Source: Dictyocoela muelleri | Taxonomy: Eukaryota; Microsporidia | Direction: 5' to 3' | Length of the DNA: 10,083 nt | Assembly: GCA_016256075.1 (NCBI GenBank) | Contig: SDVU01000853.1 | Span: forward strand, 1-10,083 | Part shown: positions 1 to 7,206 of the stretch, one piece after another | Layout: each line of letters starts with the position of its first letter | Position numbering within the stretch: the stretch's first letter is position 1 | Program-made: the position numbers and the translations under genes | Notes under the pieces: model-generated | The model's database searches: none | The model's input: only the letters and a program-made list of their open reading frames with translations | What the model was told of the DNA's origin: nothing

Positions 1-78
1 AGAGTGACGTCAGCGGGATTCGAACCACGATACTTAAATATTACATCCAAGAGTGTTAACCACTGAGCTATCTGGCAA
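1..78 (-). repeat. tRNA-like sequence with pol III A and B boxes (SINE head or tRNA pseudogene), cut by the window edge
   Basis: Read on the minus strand, the sequence has a near-perfect A box (TAGCTCAGTGG, 70 to 60) and B box (GGTTCGAATCC, 26 to 16), the internal RNA polymerase III promoter of tRNAs. The fold is not a good tRNA. The D-stem GCTC has no GAGC partner, the T-stem CGTGG faces CCCGC with three mismatches, and the acceptor halves do not pair. An anticodon-like loop ATGTAAT (GTA, Tyr) is followed by a poor 3' stem. Promoter boxes kept while the cloverleaf is lost is typical of a tRNA-derived SINE head, or of a decayed tRNA gene. The part 3' of the B box continues beyond the window, so a SINE body cannot be tested here. 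Confidence 0.6.
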
Positions 79-404
79 TCATATTTATTGAAGTATGTAT
101 AATTTGATTTATCAAAAAAGAATAATTTAAAAAAAATATTATTTCGTAATCAAATAATTTATAACAGTTAAATTACATTTCAACATAAATATTTATATTA
201 TATTAAGCTATTTGATTAATAAAGTATTTCACATAAATATAATTTATAGTTCATTATAAAGTGTAATTTGTTAAAAATATGGCATAATGTTACTATACCT
301 TATTTTTAATTATACTTAAATAAAAAAGTTTAAACGTCTAAATTTTTAAAAGTCTAAATTTGTCTTATACTTAATAAAAATCGAAAATTATGGTACCACA
401 ACAT
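79..404. other. AT-rich spacer, nothing recognised
   Basis: Very AT-rich sequence without an open frame, RNA-like fold or clear repeat on either strand. Short A and T runs dominate. Confidence 0.6.
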
Positions 405-612
405 TAAAAAATAGTCAAGAATTATTTTTATTAAACCTAAATTAAAAAAATAGTCAACAATTATTTTTATTAAACCTAAATTAAAAAAATAGTCAACAAT
501 TATTTTTATTAAACCTCAATATTAAAAAAATAGTCAACCATAATTTTTATTAAACCTAAATTAAAAAAATAGTCAACCATAATTTTTATTAAACCTAAAT
601 TAAAAAATAGAC
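405..612. repeat. Tandem repeat, about five copies of a 39-bp unit
   Basis: The core TAGTC (TAGAC in the last copy) recurs at 412, 451, 490, 531, 570 and 608, giving spacings of 39, 39, 41, 39 and 38. Each unit has an A-run, AATAGTCAACAATTATT or a close variant, then TTATTAAACCTAAATT. The two right-hand full copies share CAACCATAA where the left ones have CAACAATTA, so the array has expanded in at least two steps. It ends about 340 bp upstream of the TBC gene. No known element is recognised in it. Confidence 0.9.
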
Positions 613-947
613 AAATAGAATAAAATTTATTAGCAAATGATTCTTAATGGTTTTATAGCAACAAATTAGAATGATTTTATTTGATTGTTTTCTGACTATA
701 AAACGTGTATAAACACTTTTGATTCAATATTTTAAGCTTTTTATTTTTACAAATTTTAATTTTTGAGTTTATTTTAACTTAAAGTTTTTAAATTTTAAGG
801 TTTCCTAATTTATAAAATTTTTATTAAAATTTTTAAAACAGTCGGAAAATGACCATTTTATTCGAAACAGTTTCTAAGCAGCCAATACAATTTCAAAAGT
901 CGAAATAATTGGTACCTCGGAAATAAAAGAATAAGAAACAAAAAAGT
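613..947. other. Upstream region of the TBC gene
   Basis: AT-rich sequence with many T- and A-runs. No TATA element or initiator can be singled out against this background. The last 50 bases hold the only GC-richer patch (GGTACCTCGG at 911-920), about 30 bases before the ATG. Whether it is a promoter element cannot be told from one gene. Confidence 0.4.
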
Positions 948-1961
948 ATGGATGAGGACATGACATACGAATGTAAATTTTATGTAGATGCGCGCACAGA
1001 ATATAAACTTTATAAAAACATTTGTGAGCAACTAGATCCTAAAACACCCAGAAGAAGAAATTTATTTGAATTAAAAAATTATTGTTATTATGGTTTTGTA
1101 AATGAAGAGCTGAGAAGTAGTTATTGGAAGCTTTTTCTTAATTATTTACCTGAAAATAAATTTAAGACAGAATATTTTTTAAAAGAAAGGCGTAAGTGTT
1201 ATCATTACTATTATGAAAATATTAATGAAATGGACAATATTGATAGTAAGAAAGTTTTGATAGACGATATGAATAGGGTAAATATTTTTCAAGTAAATGA
1301 CGAGTCTAAAGTTGTTTGTGATTTTTTAGATGCAAAAGTAGGCGATGGAACACATAGAGATGCTATAAAACGAATTTTAATATGTTTCGCGGCGACTAAT
1401 TCATCAATTGGATATATACAAGGGATGAACATGATAGTTATACCCATTTATTATGTTTTTGCGACCAGTAAAAATGAAGACGATAAGAAATACGCAGAAG
1501 AAGATACATATTTTTGTTTTCATCATCTTATGGCGGAAATTGGAGAAAATTTTATTCAGGAGTTAGACTATGATCACAGATTAGGCGTTAGAACAAAAAT
1601 GAATCGTGTAATTAAAATTATACGGATACATAATCCCGAATTATATGAAAATTTAAAAGAAAAGGGTGTTTTAGAGACAATGTTCCATCTAAGGTGGGTA
1701 ATGTTGCTTCTTTCGCATGAATTTCAAATAGAACAGGTTGTCCTTTTGTGGGATAAGTTTCTTTCGGATAAAAATAGATTTGAAATGGTTGAATATTGTA
1801 GTGCTTCAATCGTTCTTTTAATGTGTAATGCACTCATGGAGGCTGATTTTGACTCATGTATGGCTTTACTACAAAAACCGTTAGATGACGCGCTGACAAT
1901 TTTCTTTTACGCTGATAAGCTAAGGAAAGATGATTCGATAAGAAATTCAATTCAACAATGA
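948..1961 (+). CDS. TBC-domain Rab GTPase-activating protein, TBC1D13-like
   Basis: This 337-aa protein should stimulate GTP hydrolysis by a Rab GTPase and so switch off a step of vesicle traffic, acting in the cytosol or on endomembranes. The TBC domain fills residues ~45-320. The arginine finger lies in LIDDMNR (Arg110) and the glutamine finger in YIQGMN (Gln158), so both catalytic residues of the dual-finger mechanism are present. TBC1D13-type signatures follow: PIYYVFA (166-172), DTYFCFHHLMAEI (186-198), NFIQELD (201-207), FHLRWVMLLLSHEF (246-259) and DKNRFEMV (274-281). Mammalian TBC1D13 (about 400 aa) acts on Rab35; the target here is unknown. The start is the first ATG after an in-frame TAA at 924-926; Met5 (960) is a possible alternative. 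There is no intron, signal peptide or membrane segment. The frame is intact and ends in TGA, so it is probably a functional host gene. Confidence 0.93.
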   Translation: MDEDMTYECKFYVDARTEYKLYKNICEQLDPKTPRRRNLFELKNYCYYGFVNEELRSSYWKLFLNYLPENKFKTEYFLKERRKCYHYYYENINEMDNIDSKKVLIDDMNRVNIFQVNDESKVVCDFLDAKVGDGTHRDAIKRILICFAATNSSIGYIQGMNMIVIPIYYVFATSKNEDDKKYAEEDTYFCFHHLMAEIGENFIQELDYDHRLGVRTKMNRVIKIIRIHNPELYENLKEKGVLETMFHLRWVMLLLSHEFQIEQVVLLWDKFLSDKNRFEMVEYCSASIVLLMCNALMEADFDSCMALLQKPLDDALTIFFYADKLRKDDSIRNSIQQ

Positions 1962-1962
1962 C

Positions 1963-2003
1963 TAGAATAATTGATTTAATAAATGAATATTTATTCTAAT
2001 AAA
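1963..2003 (+). promoter_or_regulatory. 3' hairpin and candidate polyadenylation signals of the TBC gene
   Basis: Directly after the stop codon, TAGAATAA (1963-1970) pairs exactly with TTATTCTA (1991-1998), and an inner AATAAAT faces ATTTATT. Two AATAAA hexamers (1978-1983 and 1998-2003) could direct 3' end formation. In DNA this AT-rich, such hexamers also occur by chance. Confidence 0.45.
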
Positions 2004-2181
2004 TTGTGATTTTTTATTTATTAAAATTATAAATTTTTTATTTAATCATCTTACCCGTTGAATTTTAATAAGTAAAATAAAATTAAATAATTAAACTAAA
2101 AATAATCAGTTTATTTAAATAAAAAATTTTACTTAGGGTATTTTTGGTTATATTAATAACGTTTTAAATTATTGAACTAAA

Positions 2182-2192
2182 TTTTAAATTCT
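2182..2192. repeat. Left copy of a possible 11-bp target duplication (TTTTAAATTCT)
   Basis: The same 11 bases occur at 9204-9214, just outside the other end of the long inverted arms. A near copy also lies at 9226-9236 and the motif is AT-rich, so chance cannot be excluded. Confidence 0.45.
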
Positions 2193-2218
2193 GGCGAATA
2201 CAGAGCATTGCATTTTTA

Positions 2219-2516
2219 GGTACTGAGTCCCTCACCGTACCCGAAATTAACACTAAAAATGAAACTAAAAAAAAATAAAAAAAATATATTTTTGAGAAGA
2301 TTTCGGTGTATTATTAGCGGAAATCAACTTTTTAAAAAAAAAATTAAAAATTCTACTTTAGGTCATTGTCTCGAAATAGAAATTTTAAATTATATTTTTT
2401 TTTCAAAAGTTGATTTTCGCCAATAACACCTCAAACTCTTCACAAAAACACATTTTTTAATTTTTTTTAGTGTTCATTTTTGGTTTTAATTTCGGGTAAG
2501 GTATGTACACAGCACC
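2219..2516. mobile_element. Hairpin (palindromic) MITE-like element
   Basis: Almost the whole 298 bp is one inverted repeat centred near 2368. The left arm (GGTACTGAGT..., TACCCGAAATTAACAC, GCGGAAATCAACTTTT) is matched by the inverse of the right arm (GGTGCTGTGT..., TACCCGAAATTAAAAC, GCGAAAATCAACTTTT), with only a short loop around GTCATTGTCTC. There is no coding capacity. It lies in the outer end of the left arm of the larger composite: the bases before it (GCATTGCATTTTTA) look like a minisatellite unit and the array proper starts directly after it. It therefore looks like a non-autonomous insertion. No clean target duplication is seen; CATTT on both sides is too short to rely on. Confidence 0.75.
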
Positions 2517-2520
2517 CATT

Positions 2521-2850
2521 TAATTTCGACAACATTGCAATTTTATATCGACAACATTGTAATTATGTATCGATAACATTGCAATTATGTATCGACAAGA
2601 TTGCATTTTTATATCGAAAACATTGTAATTTTTATATCGACAACATTGCAATTTTAATCGACAACATTGTAATTTAATATCGACAATATTGTAATTGTAT
2701 ATCGACAACATTTCAATTATGTATCAACAAGATTGCATTTTTATATCGAAAACATTGTAATTTTTATATCGACAACATTGCATTTTTTTATCGACAACAT
2801 TGTAATTTAATATCGAAATCTTGCATTTTTATATCGAAATCTTGCATTTT
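2521..2850. repeat. Minisatellite, ~16 copies of a ~20-bp unit (TATCGACAACATTGCAATTT)
   Basis: Units of 18-22 bp share ATCGACAACATTG or ATCGAAAACATTG followed by (C/T)AATTTTTAT. A longer sub-pattern also recurs: CAATTATGTATC(G/A)ACAAGATTGCATTTTTATATCGAAAACATTGTAATTTTTATATCGACAACATTG-type blocks occur at about 2582 and again at 2714, so several units have been copied together. The last two units change to ATCGAAATCTTGC. The same unit forms the right arm (inverted, about 9105-9190) and a short patch at 4321-4405. Open frames on both strands here follow from the repeat and are not genes. Confidence 0.9.
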
Positions 2851-3086
2851 TATGACATTTAAAATACAAAAAAAGCAAACCCCTAAAAAAAACTTGATAG
2901 ATTAAAACAGAAAGTTTGGTTTTTTAATCGTTTTTTTTCAGATATAATAGATTCAAATCGTAGTACATTATCCAATATCAACAAATTTTAAATCAATTGT
3001 AATTAATATTCTACAGGATCATGACGAATTTTTCCTTAATAATTATAGACAAAGGAACCAAACTCGTAAAGAAAGAAATTCGATTT
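2851..3086. repeat. Unique part of the left inverted arm
   Basis: It matches the inverse of about 8862-9104 at roughly 90%, with small indels. The best block runs from AAATCGTAGTACATTATCC to CAATTGTAATTAA without a mismatch. The match stops at TTCGATTT (3079-3086), exactly where the foldback element begins, and resumes after it at 4307. Confidence 0.85.
3079..3086. repeat. Left 8-bp target site duplication of the foldback element (TTCGATTT)
   Basis: The identical octamer at 4299-4306 abuts the other end. Both copies touch the aligned ends of the inverted repeats, and the inverted arm of the surrounding element continues across the insertion, which supports a real target duplication. Confidence 0.8.
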
Positions 3087-3168
3087 GGCGAATGCGAGTT
3101 ATAGAACGGTTTTGAGATTAGAGGACAGTTTTGAAATAAAATTAAAATAAATGAAAATACAGTTCTTT

Positions 3169-3414
3169 TTATTATTATAGTCTCTTTGATGCATTATTAA
3201 AGTTTCCTCGCTGCATCATTATAGACCACTCGCTGCACCATTATAGACCACTCATTGTTTATTATAAGCCTATTATAAACCACTATTTGTTTATTATAAG
3301 AACATAGTTACAATATTACAATCCTTTCGTTGTATTATTACAGCTCCCTTGTTGTATTATTATAGTCCCTTAGTTGCATTTTTATAGTCCTTAGTTGCAT
3401 TATTATAGTCCAAT
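3169..3414. repeat. Minisatellite in the left foldback arm, ~22-bp unit
   Basis: About ten units of the type GTTGCATTATTATAGTCCCTTA, with variants such as CGCTGCATCATTATAGACCACT and two longer units around 3250-3335. The same unit appears inverted in the right arm. Confidence 0.88.
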
Positions 3415-3624
3415 TACTAGAGTTTAAAAACATCTAGGACCATTTCTTTCAAAGTTATGCTTGAAGTTATAGGCACATTTTACAAAAATTATAGATGATC
3501 CGCAAAAATCGCACCGATTAATTAAATTTTGACCCTATTTTGACCCATTTAGGACATTATTTTTTTAAACACTCCCCTTCTTTAAAAAAAGTCAAAAAAT
3601 TGTGTTTAAATATAGCTTTGGAAA

Positions 3625-3812
3625 ATGTGGGTTAAAAAACAAGGGTTAAAAACGGGAGTTAAAAAAAAAGAGTAAAAGTAATGGCTAGGAAATAATATTT
3701 AAGAAATAGGAGTAGAAAATAGGTTTAAAAAAGTATGTGTCGAAAAAAATGCTCAAAAAATAAGGTTTAAAAAAGGCTAAAAATATGGGGTTAAAATAAG
3801 GGTTTTTAATAT
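3625..3812 (+). repeat. G-rich, C-poor core repeat of the foldback element
   Basis: Loosely repeated units of 12-14 bases around GGGTTAAAAAA and AGGTTTAAAAAAG form the centre between the arms. The strand is striking: it has many G runs but very few C in almost 190 bases. The outer units at both ends (GGGTTAAAAA) are the best preserved. Confidence 0.7.
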
Positions 3813-3995
3813 AGATTGTAAATTTATTAATTGTGGCGATTTTTTGCTGATCAGCTATAATTATGGGAAAATTTTCTATAAATCTATATAAAAATTTAAA
3901 AGATGGGTCGAAAACTCTAAAATAAATGTGTCTAGAACTTTGAAAAATGTTTTTTACTTTAAATTGAATATATTGGTTTATAAACTCCAGTAATA

Positions 3996-4216
3996 GGACT
4001 ATAATAATGCGACGAAGGAACTATAACAATATAAAGAAGGGGCTTTTATATTGCAAAGATCGGACTAAAATAATTAGGCGAGCGAACTATAATAATGCTA
4101 CGAGCGGACTATAATAATGTAACGAAGGGTATTTCATATGCGAAGAGTGGTCTAAAATAATGTGACGAGGGTGATATTATAATGCGAATATGATACTATA
4201 ATTATACAGCGAAGGA
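3996..4216. repeat. Minisatellite in the right foldback arm, inverted copy
   Basis: About ten units of the type GGACTATAATAATGCGACGA, the inverse of the left-arm unit. The sequences vary more from unit to unit than within the left array. Confidence 0.88.
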
Positions 4217-4298
4217 AAAAATGACGCAAAAATCTGTTTTTTTTATTTTTTACTGAACCGTCCACTAATCTTAAAAAAATCAATTACCCGCGTTCGTC

Positions 4299-4306
4299 TT
4301 CGATTT
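4299..4306. repeat. Right 8-bp target site duplication of the foldback element (TTCGATTT)
   Basis: Exact copy of 3079-3086. The following TTATTTGTAATCAATT resembles the inner end of the right arm of the composite read inversely (TTCTTTGAAAACTCAATT), so the host arm continues here. Confidence 0.8.
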
Positions 4307-4320
4307 TATTTGTAATCAAT

Positions 4321-4405
4321 TGCAATGTATTGCAACTTTCTATCGACAATATTGCATTTTTATTCGACAATTTACATTTTTATATCAATAAATTGCATTT
4401 TATAT
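4321..4405. repeat. Short patch of the ~20-bp minisatellite
   Basis: Four or five decayed units (TATCGACAATATTGCATTTTTAT and shorter forms), in the same orientation as the array at 2521-2850. It lies at the inner end of the left arm, just before the Tc1/IS630 relic. Confidence 0.75.
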
Positions 4406-4442
4406 CTAAATTAAAAAACATAAAATTTATAACCTTAAAAGA

Positions 4443-5453
4443 ATGTGAGGCCAAGAAAGACTATAACTAACGAGTTAGGAATTTAGCCATATCTTTATTC
4501 ATGACAGATGGACATAATGTTGAGAAAATATCTGATATAACAAAGCTGTATAGGCATACTGTGAGAAAGATTCCAAAAGATCATGATATGATGAGGTAAA
4601 TTTTACGTCTGTTTTAGAGAAAAGAATTCGAACATGCAAAGAAAGAAATTCTACTTTTCTCTTAACGGAGCAGACCATATATTACTACTTTTCTCTAAAT
4701 AATTCTCTGATTCATGGATAGGTTAAAAAGATCATAATTGTTCCCATGATATGAGACTCTTTGTTTCGACAGTTTTTTTGTAAAATGTAAAAAGTATGTA
4801 TAAATCGAAAAAAGCTAACATCGGTTCCTAATAAAAGAGATTCTGTTTAATAAGTTAATGAAGAAAAATTTTTGACTTTGATATAAGCCGCATTTCAGAA
4901 TAATACTTAGGTTTTATTGATGAAAGCAGTTTTAACAAGTATATTAAAAGAGCCTATGTATATTCTTCTCGAAACGCAAGGTATATAATACAGTTCTCGC
5001 CAACAAGGCTGTTAATCGAAGTTAACACTGTGCTATTAATTCCAATGGTATTATCGGATATAAATATTTAACCAGGTCGAATACTAAAAATTTGTTTTTG
5101 CCATTTCTCGAGCGACTTCTCGTACCATATTTCGTCTCAAATCCAAAAAGATTCTAACAATGGACACTGTTAGAATTCATAAAACAAACAGATTTTTATC
5201 TTTTATTCAAGAAAAAAAAAGAATTATATACAGATTTAATATTTCGTATATCACAAGATAACTCCGAAGAAGAGTTTTTTATGTTAAAAGCTAGAATTGT
5301 ACTACAAAATTAGCAAACCCTGAGATGACAACAGAAAATTTAATTAATAAGGTTTGTTCTAGTGCCAACAATTATTCGATACAGTGTTTGTGAATTTATC
5401 GAAATATGCAAAATTGGCTTGAGAAGGTTAATATGGGCGAACTGTTTATATAA
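4443..5453 (+). pseudogene. Tc1/mariner-IS630-type DDE transposase, decayed
   Basis: The ~1010 bp correspond to ~335 codons, the usual length of this family. Pieces in three frames appear in the right order. A basic start RPRKTITNEL (4448-4477) leads into a helix-turn-helix, VEKISDITKLYRHTVRKI (about 4522-4575). A linker RKKLTSVPNKRDSV lies near 4808-4850. The first catalytic Asp is in LGFIDESSFNKYI (GAT, 4919-4921), the second in TMDTVRIHKT (GAC, 5163-5165), and an EEEFF motif (5266-5280) supplies the third acidic residue. D to D is ~81 codons and D to E ~35, as in Tc1/mariner and IS630. The end is NMQNWLEKVNMGE before TAA at 5451-5453. There are several frameshifts and at least six stops, with the section 4600-4800 decayed most. 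No terminal repeats or TA duplication could be assigned. It may be the old transposase of the composite or a separate insertion. Confidence 0.82.
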
Positions 5454-5609
5454 TTAATAAATAGTTGATTTTATTTTTTAAAACACTTAGAGTTACATAA
5501 AATTTTAAATTTCGACGTTTGTTAGATACTATTTATTCTCACGGTTGTTTTAGCATGATCTGCATTAGAAATTGCTAAAAAGTCTTAGCTTATTTTTCAC
5601 ATAATGTAA
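5454..5609. other. Spacer after the Tc1/IS630 relic
   Basis: AT-rich; any 3' terminal repeat of the transposon should lie here, but no match to the sequence before 4443 was found by eye. Confidence 0.4.
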
Positions 5610-6280
5610 AAAATAGACCCAGTCATCTAGATCAACAAGTCCAAAACATTCAAGCCCTACTCAGAAAAACAGTCAGTTGTGAAAATCAACATTTACAAAG
5701 GAACAAAAGAAAAATCGACGATAACCACATCATCGACTCATTCATGCTCGACGGAATATAACCCGCTCCATAGGCCTTCACTAGATCGTTTTTGCCTGCA
5801 AAATTAACCACGACGGCATACTGACTGTATAAGACGTTGTAAAGACATGAATAACCAGAAAGAACTGTCCACTAGCAACGTAAAAGACCGAATCGGTCAG
5901 GACGAGATCAAAAAAAATGATTGAAGAGAAAAATAAGTAGTAGACGACGACAAGATTTTCAAAGAGAGAATCAAAGCTAAGAGATCTTTAAGGAAAAATC
6001 TACAGCGCCAAGAGTGTCATCGAGAGATTGCAGACGCCTCATGACTTTATAGAAAAAATTAGAACATCCTGAAAAAAACACGATAAATGGTTGAACGCAA
6101 ATCCCGAAGCCGATAATACAGAGTATTAAAAGAAAAGCAAAAAAATCAGGATTTTATTTCGAGACAGTTCCAGTAAGGTGGTGCTCGTATGGTGATTTTA
6201 ACAATTATAATCCCGACAATTCTGACTTAAACTCGAACCTGAGAAGATTAAATGTCGGCGAGGTTGATTTAATGTAATAA
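5610..6280. pseudogene. Unidentified GC-richer relic of a coding sequence
   Basis: Base composition rises clearly compared with both flanks, with runs such as CGACGATAACCACATCATCG and many CGA triplets. On the plus strand, short open pieces rich in Lys, Arg, Asp and Gln follow one another, for example QNIQALLRKTVSCENQHLQR near 5660-5700 and KERIKAKRSLRKNLQRQE near 5960-6010, so it looks like a former plus-strand gene that is now heavily broken. No family was recognised. A transposon gene is likeliest from the context, and its composition suggests a source different from the Tc1/IS630 and MULE relics. The coding strand is not certain. Confidence 0.45.
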
Positions 6281-6914
6281 TCCATTTATTTTGTTTTAAT
6301 TTTTATCTAAATTATTTAATCAATAACCCAACATTGAGTCCATTTTTCTCTAAATGTGAAAATGAATCAACTTATATTTCGACATTTTGGCAGATAATAT
6401 TAAATACATGGTAGTTTTAGCTACGATAAGCATCGGATATTATGATAAGGGAATAAAACGGTGAACTAAAAAACGACATCTTTATCTACTTTCATTTTCA
6501 TAAATATCTTTATATTCAATCAAAACATCTATCTATCATAACAACTGTTTGGTTACTGAAAGGGTTTATATTCTTTAAACCTCAATTAACACGCTTTATA
6601 TTCCACAACCTCTTCCTATTTTCCCTTTACTCATTGTATCAACTGAGTATGCCTATTAGATTCAATATCCACTTATATTTTTTGCTGCTAAAAAATTTAT
6701 TTCATATAAAAATACAATTATGTCACTAAAAATTCAATTTCGTGCATTTAAAATTGTAATACGTCGCAGTAAACAGGTTACCTAGTTCAATTTTCCCAAA
6801 AAAAAAATTATATTTCAAATGTATATAAACCCCAAATCGAACATTTTTTATCACCAAGACGAATTAATTGATATAATTTTAAATATTATTTCAAAAAATA
6901 CAAAATTTAAACGT
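6281..6914. other. AT-rich interior sequence, no gene recognised
   Basis: No recognisable coding relic or repeat. The part 6470-6660 is poor in G on the plus strand, with many CTTT, CTAT and ATC steps. A 61-codon open frame starting at 6819 runs into the MULE terminal repeat and has no family features. Confidence 0.45.
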
Positions 6915-6923
6915 AATAATTTA
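6915..6923. repeat. Left 9-bp target site duplication of the MULE (AATAATTTA)
   Basis: It is repeated exactly at 8459-8467 on the outside of the other terminal repeat. Nine bases is the usual duplication length for Mutator-like elements. The motif is AT-only, so some risk of chance remains. Confidence 0.7.
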
Positions 6924-7002
6924 AGCATTGAGAAAAAAACGACAAACCCGTTTTTTCACAAAAAATTTATTCGTTTTCGGAAAAAAAAACGATCAAACCC
7001 AT
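6924..7002. repeat. Left terminal inverted repeat of the MULE
   Basis: It matches the inverse of 8385-8458 with a few indels. The most conserved part is CGTTTTTTCACAA (6949-6961). It ends inside with AAACCC. Confidence 0.8.
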
Positions 7003-7206
7003 AAATTCAAATATACAAAATTTTAAATCGCAGAAAGTAAAAATAAGTATATAATTGAAAATTATATCTATAATATACAAAAAGAAAGACCAAATACGTT
7101 AATTCGAGATGCTAAAAAGAAGATATTGCACAGGTGGAATACATTTGGATAGTATTAACCAAAAAATTTTAAAATTTTTTGAGCATTAACATGGTGTAGA
7201 GAATGA

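Larger units (their letters stand above)
3087..4298. mobile_element. Foldback element, 1.2 kb, layered inverted repeats
   Basis: The ends match inversely from the first base: GGCGAATGCGAGTT on the left and GACGAACGCGGGTA read inwards from 4298. Moving inward, both arms have in the same order an ~80-bp end sequence (GATTAGAGGACAGTTTT against GATTAGTGGACGGTTC), a 22-bp minisatellite (3169-3414 and 3996-4216), and a ~150-bp unique stretch (AACTCTAGTAATTGGACT-type start, TGCGATTTTTGCGGATCA against GGCGATTTTTTGCTGATCA). A core of ~12-14-bp GGGTTAAAAA-type repeats lies at the centre. An 8-bp duplication flanks it. It has no coding capacity, so mobility would need a transposase from elsewhere. Arms of this kind are known from foldback elements; 8-bp duplications occur in hAT, P and some MULE families. 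The parent family is not identified. Confidence 0.85.

Noticed and set aside
1-78. Functional tRNA-Tyr gene
   Set aside because: The anticodon-like GTA is in place, but D, T and acceptor stems do not pair, so a working tRNA is unlikely.
1618-1833. 71-codon minus-strand open frame
   Set aside because: It lies wholly inside the intact TBC gene on the opposite strand and has no family features; a shadow frame.
2480-2711. Overlapping open frames on both strands with repetitive peptide (65 and 63 codons)
   Set aside because: They are produced by the ~20-bp minisatellite, appear on both strands and encode only the repeated unit.
2521-2850. CRISPR-like array
   Set aside because: Units are contiguous and degenerate without unique spacers, in a eukaryotic setting; a minisatellite explains them.
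2870-2890. Telomere-like AAACCCCTAAA motif in the arms
   Set aside because: It occurs once per arm and is not tandemly repeated, so it is not telomeric sequence.
6819-7004. 61-codon plus-strand open frame
   Set aside because: Its second half is the MULE terminal inverted repeat, its composition is that of AT-rich noncoding DNA, and no domain is visible.
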